Shown here: positions 1 to 6,281 of the stretch, one piece after another | Layout: the number at the start of each line of letters is the position of its first letter | How positions within the stretch are numbered: position 1 is the stretch's first letter | Assembly (NCBI RefSeq): GCF_000717025.1 | Contig: NZ_JNXG01000001.1 | Span: 124,001 to 188,000, forward strand | Reading direction: 5' to 3' | Length of the DNA stretch: 64,000 nt | DNA from: Streptomyces atroolivaceus | GTDB lineage: Bacteria; Actinomycetota; Actinomycetes; Streptomycetales; Streptomycetaceae | The notes under the pieces: generated by a model | Told to the model about the DNA's origin: nothing | The model's database searches: none | What the model saw: only the letters and a program-made list of their open reading frames with translations | Program-made: the position numbers and the translations under genes

Positions 1-885
1 GTCCTCGAGGACCATCCGGGCCGCAGACGCGACGCGCTGCGCTGCCGCGACCGCTCTCAGCTCCCCGGGCACGACGAGGAGTCCGACGTCCAGCTGAGCC
101 AGGGCTTCTGCCACGCTCTCGTCGACCCTCCGCGGCAGATCCACGACCACCACTCCCCCGAGCCTGCGCGCTGCGGCGAGCACCGACCGCATGGCCTGGG
201 GCGGAACGACCACCTCGTCTTCCCTGCCCCAGCTGAGTACACGCAGCCCGTGCAACGCGGGAAGGGACTCCTCCAGCGCCCCTCCGCCCAGCCTCCCCTT
301 CGAACGGGCGAAATCCGGCCATCGCATGCCTTCCGAGTCCTCACCGCCGAGCAGCACGTCGATCCCGCCGCCCAAGGGGTCGCCGTCGACCAGCATGGTC
401 CGTCGGCCCGACCGCGCTGCCGTCACGGCAAGCGCGCAGGCCAGCGTGGACGCGCCGGATCCGCCGCGTCCCCCCATCACCCCGACGGTGAGCGCGGGGC
501 GGCCCACGCCTTCCACCGCGTTGGCGATCTGATCGACGAGCCACCCCTCGGAATCGGGCAGCCTCAGCACGTATTCGGCCCCGATCTCAACCGCGCGGCG
601 CCATACACCGGGGTCGTCCTGGTCACGCCCGACCAGCATGACGCCGGGCCTGCGGGGCACCCCTCGACACCCGCGGGCCGCGTCGTCGCCCACCAGAACC
701 ATCGGGGCCCGCTCCCAGCCGCGCCTCTCCCCAGGAGGCGCGTGATGCACCTCCGGCACCGCCCCTGCGGCCGCGCACAGCCTGAGCAGATCGTCCAGCA
801 GATCCGCGTCCTCAGTCACGATCAGGGGCCCGTCCCGCCTCCCCTCGGCGCTCAGCAGACCTTCGCCTACGAAGGATCCAGTCAC
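1..885 (-). CDS. ssd: Septum-site-determining-like (Ssd/CpaE-type) ParA-family ATPase, C-terminus cut by window edge
   Basis: The reverse strand stays open from a GTG at 885 to the left edge (295 codons, C-terminus missing). The start follows GGGCGGAG at good spacing. Residues 1-125 form a receiver-like N-terminal part. A deviant Walker A then follows near residues 137-147 (GGRGGSGAST), where the usual P-loop lysine is replaced, as is common in Ssd/CpaE-type MinD relatives. Later motifs LVDGDPLGGGIDVLLGG and VVVVDLPRR fit the ParA fold. Known relatives such as Rv3660c inhibit septation or sit at the head of tad-like pilus operons. The genes after it lie outside the window. The altered P-loop makes active ATP hydrolysis uncertain. 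It is divergent from the HAD phosphatase gene, as in mycobacteria. Confidence 0.8.
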   Translation of the reverse strand, partial: MTGSFVGEGLLSAEGRRDGPLIVTEDADLLDDLLRLCAAAGAVPEVHHAPPGERRGWERAPMVLVGDDAARGCRGVPRRPGVMLVGRDQDDPGVWRRAVEIGAEYVLRLPDSEGWLVDQIANAVEGVGRPALTVGVMGGRGGSGASTLACALAVTAARSGRRTMLVDGDPLGGGIDVLLGGEDSEGMRWPDFARSKGRLGGGALEESLPALHGLRVLSWGREDEVVVPPQAMRSVLAAARRLGGVVVVDLPRRVDESVAEALAQLDVGLLVVPGELRAVAAAQRVASAARMVLED

Positions 886-1137
886 GATCTCCGCCCTCTC
901 CCACTGCCCTTCGGTGCGGTTTCGCGGGGATCTCGAACGCTCCCGAGATGCGCGATTCCGGAACCCACGTACTTCGCGGGCGGAATCAACATGCATCGGC
1001 ATGGAAAAACATGTGGATCTTGGTCAGAAACTGTGGACAACGCCGTCGTTGTGAATATCTCGGTAGCTCGTACAGGGGACTTTCACAGCGAAGCTATTCC
1101 GCTACCCACAGTGACGATGCATGATCGAGTGACCCAC

Positions 1138-1281
1138 AGGAGAGGAGGTGCGGCGGTGACAGTCAGACCGGATGGACCTTGACCCTCTGCCGAAAAATGC
1201 ATCCGGACATGCGACGACCCCCGCCGGGGGGGAGAGCGGGGGTCGTCTCCACGGCCGACTCGGGGGGGGGGGAGGAGTCGG
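1138..1281 (+). promoter_or_regulatory. Short-ORF leader with two GC hairpins and a G11 tract
   Basis: The 500-bp gap 886-1385 separates two divergent genes. On the plus strand AGGAGAGGAGG (1138-1148) is an unusually strong ribosome site 7 nt before GTG 1156, which opens an 8-codon ORF (VTVRPDGP, stop 1180-1182). An ATG at 1172 opens an overlapping frame of about 39 codons that runs to a stop near 1291. A 12-bp hairpin follows (1213-1224 with 1236-1247, arm GACGACCCCCGC). A second, 7-bp hairpin (1255-1261 with 1275-1281) encloses 11 consecutive G at 1262-1272. No T-tract follows either hairpin. The arrangement resembles an attenuator or leader peptide ahead of the HAD gene, but no target metabolite is evident. 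The rest of the gap shows only an AT-richer promoter-like stretch around 1010-1080. Confidence 0.45.
1156..1182 (+). CDS. Candidate 8-codon leader ORF
   Basis: GTG start with a near-perfect anti-16S match (AGGAGAGGAGG, 7-nt spacer), reading VTVRPDGP then TGA. It sits immediately before two stable hairpins and 200 nt upstream of the HAD phosphatase gene. It may be a regulatory peptide whose translation controls the hairpins, or the ribosome site may serve the overlapping frame that starts at ATG 1172. Assignment rests only on the strength of the ribosome site. Confidence 0.35.
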   Translation: MTVRPDGP

Positions 1282-1385
1282 ACCGGGTTAGCACGGTCGC
1301 GAACGATCCGTGACTTCCATGGTGTACCCGAGCGCCCTCTCAGGCAAACCCGCCTGCCGGACTTTACGCCGAATGGCGGGCCCCT

Positions 1386-2225
1386 ATGCTCACCTTTGTG
1401 GAAAACTGCTTCTCGCCTCGCACAGCAGCCTTCTTTGACCTGGACAAGACGGTCATTGCGAAGTCATCGACACTGACCTTCAGCAAGTCCTTCTACCAAG
1501 GCGGGCTGATCAACCGCCGTGCCGTACTGCGCACCGCGTACACACAGTTCGTGTTCCTTGCCGGGGGCGCCGACCACGACCAGATGGAGCGGATGCGCGA
1601 GTACCTCTCGGCGCTCTGCAAGGGCTGGAACGTCCAGCTGGTCAAGGACCTTGTCGCCGAGACACTGCACGACCTGATCGACCCGATCATCTACGACGAG
1701 GCGGCAACCCTCATCGAGGAGCACCATACCGCCGGGCGCGATGTGGTCATCGTTTCGACCTCGGGCGCGGAAGTCGTCGAACCGATCGGAGAACTCCTCG
1801 GCGCCGACCGGGTCGTGGCGACCCGGATGGTCGTGGGCGACGACGGCTGCTTCACCGGCGAGATCGAGTACTACGCGTACGGACCGACGAAGGCCGAGGC
1901 GATCAAGGCTCTCGCCGAATCGGAAGGCTACGACCTTTCGCGCTGCTACGCGTACAGCGACTCCGCCACCGACGTGCCGATGCTGGAGTCGGTCGGACAC
2001 CCGCACGCCGTCAACCCTGACCGGGCACTGAGGCGCGAGGCCACTCTCAGGGAATGGCCGATTCTCGTCTTCGACCGACCGGTCCGGCTCAAGCAGCGCC
2101 TGCCCGCCTTCTCGATGCCACCGCGGCCGGCACTCGTGGCCGCCGCCGCAGTGGGGGCGGCTGCGTTGACAGCTGGGCTGGTCTGGTACGCCAATCGTCG
2201 CCGCGCCGCCGCGCTCACCACCTGA
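1386..2225 (+). CDS. HAD-superfamily IB hydrolase (SerB-like phosphatase), 279 aa
   Basis: Residues 16-22 carry the HAD motif I FDLDKT (nucleophile Asp18, acid Asp20). Motif II lies at IVSTSG, and motif IV at YAYSDSATDVPMLESVG, which places the Mg-binding Asp residues. The helical cap insert between motifs I and II is that of subfamily IB, as in phosphoserine phosphatase-like proteins. The C-terminus (about residues 245-270, PALVAAAAVGAAALTAGLVWY) is a single hydrophobic helix followed by RRR, suggesting a tail-anchored membrane association, as in the CicA/Rv3661-type family. The substrate is not known. It is divergent from the ssd-like gene, an arrangement shared with Rv3660c-Rv3661. The start is the ATG that keeps the N-terminal HAD motif at its usual distance. 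Confidence 0.88.
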   Translation: MLTFVENCFSPRTAAFFDLDKTVIAKSSTLTFSKSFYQGGLINRRAVLRTAYTQFVFLAGGADHDQMERMREYLSALCKGWNVQLVKDLVAETLHDLIDPIIYDEAATLIEEHHTAGRDVVIVSTSGAEVVEPIGELLGADRVVATRMVVGDDGCFTGEIEYYAYGPTKAEAIKALAESEGYDLSRCYAYSDSATDVPMLESVGHPHAVNPDRALRREATLREWPILVFDRPVRLKQRLPAFSMPPRPALVAAAAVGAAALTAGLVWYANRRRAAALTT

Positions 2226-2699
2226 CAGGAGTTCCCGACCGGAGGACTTCGCCCCGCTTACACAAAAAGCGGCAGGCTCAACCGGACACTCGCGAACATG
2301 TCCGACCTACATGCATTTGAAAGCAAAAGTAAAGAAGTGCGACGAGGCCTTCCGCTCTTATCGATCCTGGAGTACAAAGGATTCAACGGCCCGCGAGACC
2401 AAGGCCATCCGAGAGGATCACCTTTCACGCACAGAAGGCCCCACGGACCGAGCACGAAGGCCGAGTACCCACGCGACGTCGACCCGTCGATTACGGGCCA
2501 GCCGCACCAGGGAACGGGCAAAGAACCCGACCTGATGGGCATATACCGAGGACGCTTGGTAACTGGACCGACGTGCCAGCGGCGGTACCGGAACCGGTAC
2601 CGCCGCACCCTTTCCCGGGACCGCCCACAGCCCGCGTGCACCCTCGGCACGTCACCACCGCCCGACCCCGGAGGCCTCGCAGCCTCCGACAGACTGCGC
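2226..2699. other. Intergenic stretch without a convincing gene
   Basis: Between the stop codons of two convergent genes. Part of it (2290-2400) is visibly less GC-rich than the surroundings. A 74-codon frame beginning ATG 2311 (MHLKAKVKKCDEAFRSYRSW) has no ribosome site and loses actinobacterial codon bias, so it is not called. The stretch also holds a large palindrome (2579-2606), listed separately, which probably serves as a bidirectional terminator. Confidence 0.5.
2579..2606. repeat. 28-bp palindrome, 13-bp arms
   Basis: Left arm GCGGCGGTACCGG (2579-2591), AA spacer, right arm CCGGTACCGCCGC (2594-2606), with perfect pairing. It lies about 90 bp past the stop of the leftward Fic-like gene and 350 bp past the stop of the HAD gene. 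It is most simply a terminator hairpin for the leftward gene, although a 2-nt loop is too tight for an ideal RNA hairpin and no T-tract follows. A protein-binding palindrome is the alternative. Confidence 0.6.
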
Positions 2700-3524
2700 C
2701 TAGGCGGCCCCACGCTGGAGCGCCTCGCACACCGCCGTGGACTCCCTGACTCCCAACTGCACCGAGCGCCCGCAGTGGGTGATCCATGCGGCCATCCCCT
2801 CGGGCGTCCCCGACAGGTATCCGTCGAACGCGGCCACATAGGCCGCTCGCCCCTGTTCCGCATGCCCGACTTCCGCCGGGCAGATGGATTTCGGATCGAG
2901 TCCGCTGCCGATCAGCACGATCCGCTCTGCGGTCCGGGCGACCAAACCGTTGTGCGAACCGAACGGGCGCAGCGCCAGCAGTTCACCGTGCACCACCGAG
3001 GACGTCACCAGCGCGGGCGCCGAGCCGCCGGCGATGATCAGCTGCGACAACCCCTCCAACCGCCCGGCCACCTCGTCCGCCCCTGGGACTGGCGCCTCGA
3101 TCAACGGCTCGTCGACCGGCTCGCCCGCCAGTCGGGGCCTGCCGACCGCATCGTCGGGAGAGGCGCCGCCTGCCGCCACCAGATGCAGCCGGGCCAGGAC
3201 CCGCAGCGGCGACTGCCGCCAGATGGAGAGCAGTTGACCCGCTTCCGCCGTGAGCCTCAGAGCGGCGCCGATGGCACGGGATTCGCCCTCACCGCTGAAA
3301 TCAGTGCGCCGACGCACCTCCTCGAGGTTCCAGTCGGCACCCGAGAGCGCCGCCGAACCGCGTGCGCCTCGCAGCGCCGCCTCCGCGGTGACCTCGTTGC
3401 TGCGGCGCCGCATGACCCGGTGCCCGTAGACCCTGTCCACAGCTTTGCGCACGGAGTCCACCGCATCGGCGACCCCTGGCAGGTCACCCAGGGCGGCAAG
3501 CGGGTCCGAGGAAGACGTACTCAT
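2700..3524 (-). CDS. Degenerate Fic-domain-like protein (Rv3662c-type, often labelled oxidoreductase), 274 aa
   Basis: Around residues 171-187 the sequence ALRPFGSHNGLVAR aligns with the Fic motif HPFxxGNGRxxR. The catalytic His is Arg176 and the first Gly of GNG is His181, while Pro-Phe, Asn-Gly and the distal Arg are kept. Upstream, residues 54-63 (ARGSAALSGA) resemble the region where Fic proteins carry an inhibitory S/T-x3-E helix. AMP transfer is therefore doubtful, and the oxidoreductase label used for relatives is not supported by any cofactor motif I can see. The ATG at 3524 has no Shine-Dalgarno but follows a TAGCCT hexamer by 8 nt, suggesting leaderless translation. A GTG at 3581 is the alternative start. 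The position next to the HAD gene parallels Rv3661-Rv3662c. Confidence 0.7.
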   Translation of the reverse strand: MSTSSSDPLAALGDLPGVADAVDSVRKAVDRVYGHRVMRRRSNEVTAEAALRGARGSAALSGADWNLEEVRRRTDFSGEGESRAIGAALRLTAEAGQLLSIWRQSPLRVLARLHLVAAGGASPDDAVGRPRLAGEPVDEPLIEAPVPGADEVAGRLEGLSQLIIAGGSAPALVTSSVVHGELLALRPFGSHNGLVARTAERIVLIGSGLDPKSICPAEVGHAEQGRAAYVAAFDGYLSGTPEGMAAWITHCGRSVQLGVRESTAVCEALQRGAA

Positions 3525-3626
3525 AAGTAGCGAGGCTACGCGCCCCCGGTGCGGATACCTCCCAGGAGTGGCCTTCTTCACGAAGCATGACAGCGCTGAG
3601 CGATGACACCGCTACCCTAGGTGAAC

Positions 3627-4622
3627 ATGAAGATCGCTTTCGTAGGGAAGGGCGGCAGCGGCAAGACCACGCTGTCTTCGCTCTTCATCCGTCACCTCGC
3701 CGCCAACGAAGCCCCTGTCGTCGCGGTGGACGCCGACATCAACCAGCACCTCGCGGCCGCCCTCGGCCTGGACGAGGACGAGGCCGCCGCTCTGCCCGCC
3801 ATGGGCTCCCAGCTGCCCCTCATCAAGGAATACCTCCGCGGGGACAACCCCCGCATCACATCCGCAGCAACGATGATCAAGACCACGCCACCCGGGAAGG
3901 GGTCACGGCTCCTGCGTGTCCGCGAGGACAACCCGGTTTATGACGCGTGCGCCCGGACGGTGCGTCTCGACGACGGCGAGATCCGCCTGATGGCCACCGG
4001 TCCCTTCACCGAGTCCGATCTCGGTGTCGCCTGCTACCACTCCAAGGTCGGGGCCGTCGAACTCTGCCTCAACCACCTGGTCGACGGCCCCGACGAGTAT
4101 GTGGTGGTCGACATGACTGCGGGGTCGGATTCGTTCGCGTCCGGGATGTTCACCCGCTTCGACATGACGTTCCTGGTCGCCGAACCGACCCGGAAGGGCG
4201 TCTCGGTCTACCGCCAGTACAAGGAGTACGCGCGGGACTTCGGTGTCGCGCTGAAGGTGGTGGGCAACAAGGTGCAGGGCGAGGACGACCTCGACTTCCT
4301 GCGCGCCGAGGTCGGCGACGACCTGCTGGTCGGGGTAGGCCGGTCGGACTGGGTCCGCACGATGGAGAAGGGCAGGCCGGCCCCGTTCGAACTGCTGGAA
4401 GCAGACAACCGGATGGCGCTGCAGGCCCTGCAGAACGCCGCCGAGGACTCCTACGAGCTACGCGACTGGGAGCGTTACACACGTCAGATGGTGCACTTTC
4501 ACCTGAAGAACGCGGAGAGCTGGGGCAACGAGAAGACGGGCGCCGACCTGGCTGCCCAGGTCGACCCCGCCTTCGTCCTGCATGAGCACCACGCGGAATC
4601 GGGCGCCCGCCAGCCGGCCTGA
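3627..4622 (+). CDS. CooC/ParA-like P-loop ATPase, 331 aa
   Basis: The N-terminus MKIAFVGKGGSGKTTLSSLFIRHLA is a deviant Walker A of the MinD/CooC type (signature Lys in GKGG). VVAVDADINQHLAAALG and VVVDMTAGSDSFASGMF mark switch I/Walker A' and Walker B. CooC-like members act in nickel insertion or cofactor maturation; nothing nearby shows a partner metalloenzyme, so the role is open. ATG 3627 follows TACCCT (3613-3618) by 8 nt with no clear ribosome site, suggesting a leaderless message. A GTG at 3621 would add two residues. It is divergent from the Fic-like gene (102 bp) and converges with the deacetylase gene (28 bp). Confidence 0.8.
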   Translation: MKIAFVGKGGSGKTTLSSLFIRHLAANEAPVVAVDADINQHLAAALGLDEDEAAALPAMGSQLPLIKEYLRGDNPRITSAATMIKTTPPGKGSRLLRVREDNPVYDACARTVRLDDGEIRLMATGPFTESDLGVACYHSKVGAVELCLNHLVDGPDEYVVVDMTAGSDSFASGMFTRFDMTFLVAEPTRKGVSVYRQYKEYARDFGVALKVVGNKVQGEDDLDFLRAEVGDDLLVGVGRSDWVRTMEKGRPAPFELLEADNRMALQALQNAAEDSYELRDWERYTRQMVHFHLKNAESWGNEKTGADLAAQVDPAFVLHEHHAESGARQPA

Positions 4623-4650
4623 GCCGAATGGAACGGCGCCAGGGATGCTC

Positions 4651-5982
4651 CTAGTCCCCGCTCCCGTCGGGTCCCTTGCCTGCCGGCTGGTCTGCCGGCC
4701 TGGCAGGTACGGGACCGACTGCGGCTTTACCGGGAGCCGTACCCGCCAGGAATGCCGTCCAGCCCGGCTTGGGCTTCTGGCCCACCTTCAGTGTCCCGAG
4801 TCTGGCGAGGGTCGCCGGGTCCTGCGCATCCAGCCAGTCGGCGAGTTGACGGAACGAGACGCACTGGACATCCCGCTTGGTGCACACCGTCTTGATCGTC
4901 TCCTCGATCGCACGCATGTAGGTGCCACCGTTCCAGCTTTCGAAATGGTTGCCGATGATCAGCGGAGCCCGGTTCCCGCTGTAGGCGCGGTCGAACGCCT
5001 GGAGCAGGCCGTCCCTCATCTGATTGCCCCAGTACTCGTGCTTGTCGGGGTCACCCTGCGTCGTGCCGGACTGGTTGAACATGAAGTTGTAGTCCATCGA
5101 GAGCGTCTCGAACGCCCGGCCCGGCACAGGGACAAGCTGCAGGGGAAGATCCCAGATCCCATCCTTCTTCGTAGGCCAGACCTGGTTGCCGACGCCACTG
5201 GAGTCGTAGCGGAATCCCATGGTCCGCGCAGCCGCGACCATGTTCTTCTGTCCCTCCAGGCACGGGGTGCGAGCGCCGATCAGTTCCTTGTCGTAGTCGA
5301 AGGGCAGCGGGCCTTCGCCCTTGAGAGCCGGGGTGTTGGTCTTCCAGCTCTTCACGAACGCCTTCGCCTGGCTGATCTCGCTCTTCCACTCCTCGACCGA
5401 CCACGTGCCGACGCCGCCGTCCGGCCCACAGAAGTGCCCGTTGAAGTGGGTACCGATCTCATTGCCGTCCAGCCACGCGGCACGCAGCTCCGCCAGCGTC
5501 TGGCGGATTCCCTCGGTGTCGTTGAACCCGATGTCGGATCGGCCCGCCGCATGCTGAGGCGGGTTGTAGAGCTCCTTCTTCTCCTCCGGCAAGAGGTACA
5601 CGCCGCTGAGGAAGTACGTCATCTTGGCGTCGTACTTCTTCGCGACCGCCCGGAAATGCGAGAACAGCTTCTGACTGTCCTCACCGGCGCCGTCCCACGA
5701 GAACACGACGAACTGCGGAGGCTTCTGCCCTGGCTTGAGGCGCTTGGCCCGGGGGAGTTCCGGCTGCGCGCCCGTGAAGGCGGTGGAACCGTCGCCGATG
5801 AGGTTGACCGCCCCCTTCGGTGCCGCCGCCGGGGAGTTCCCCTCCGCGCCCGGGGCCGATTCCTTCCCGGCTCCGGGCGCTGAGCCGGCACCCCCCGTAC
5901 CGAGACCCGAGCAACCGGCCAGGCCGGCGATCAGCGCGGTGACCACGGCCCCCAGGGCGATCCGCTTCGTGGCGGCCATCAT
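4651..5982 (-). CDS. Polysaccharide deacetylase-like (NodB-fold) lipoprotein, 443 aa
   Basis: The N-terminus has a lipoprotein signal (basic MMAATKR, hydrophobic core, lipobox LAGC around residues 21-24), so the protein should be membrane-anchored outside the cell. A low-complexity Gly/Ala/Pro linker to about residue 60 is followed by PQFVVFSWDGAGE, the position of the NodB TFDDG motif. Here the metal Asp pair is reduced to WDGAGE. GNEIGTHFNGH is the likely HxxxH-type metal motif. Relatives are annotated as carbohydrate esterase 4-like, but the altered first motif makes deacetylase activity uncertain. The tandem Met start follows GAGGGTGG. The 300-bp upstream gap is AT-rich and shared with the divergent transporter gene. 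Confidence 0.75.
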   Translation of the reverse strand: MMAATKRIALGAVVTALIAGLAGCSGLGTGGAGSAPGAGKESAPGAEGNSPAAAPKGAVNLIGDGSTAFTGAQPELPRAKRLKPGQKPPQFVVFSWDGAGEDSQKLFSHFRAVAKKYDAKMTYFLSGVYLLPEEKKELYNPPQHAAGRSDIGFNDTEGIRQTLAELRAAWLDGNEIGTHFNGHFCGPDGGVGTWSVEEWKSEISQAKAFVKSWKTNTPALKGEGPLPFDYDKELIGARTPCLEGQKNMVAAARTMGFRYDSSGVGNQVWPTKKDGIWDLPLQLVPVPGRAFETLSMDYNFMFNQSGTTQGDPDKHEYWGNQMRDGLLQAFDRAYSGNRAPLIIGNHFESWNGGTYMRAIEETIKTVCTKRDVQCVSFRQLADWLDAQDPATLARLGTLKVGQKPKPGWTAFLAGTAPGKAAVGPVPARPADQPAGKGPDGSGD

Positions 5983-6281
5983 CCGTCCACCCTCTTCCTT
6001 GCAGGATTCGTGCGTTGAAGTGCTGACACGGCGCGGTCAACCTCACACACAGACCCAAAGGAATCAGTACGACAAGCCGGATGAAAAGATGCTTATTCAC
6101 TTGAAAGGGTGAGCTGTTGGGCTAATTGCTCGAAAACGTGGACACCTTTCTTTACTCTCCATTACGATTCATTTACGGAGAGTTGAGAAATCCCGCCGCT
6201 GTACCCCACCGCTGCACGCCGTGACCCACGGCCGCCGTCACTCACATACCGCGACCGCGCTGCCCCGGAGGAGACGGGAAC
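5983..6281. promoter_or_regulatory. AT-rich divergent control region with inverted repeat
   Basis: The region 6040-6195 is markedly AT-richer than the genes on either side and lies between two divergent starts. It contains an inverted repeat ACTCTCC (6154-6160) / GGAGAGT (6177-6183) with a 16-nt AT-rich spacer, which could bind a regulator of the transporter-carbonic anhydrase gene. No promoter hexamers can be fixed with certainty. Confidence 0.4.

Noticed and set aside
250..1182. 310-codon plus-strand frame opposite the ssd-like gene
   Set aside because: Antisense to a gene with clear ParA motifs; its residues (poly Pro/His/Arg) are those of a GC-rich shadow. Only its final 8 codons coincide with the proposed mini-ORF.
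2311..2535. 74-codon plus-strand frame with lower GC
   Set aside because: No ribosome site and no recognised domain; codon third positions are not GC-biased as in real genes here.
2298..3530. 410-codon plus-strand frame
   Set aside because: Antisense to the Fic-like gene, no ribosome site, shadow composition.
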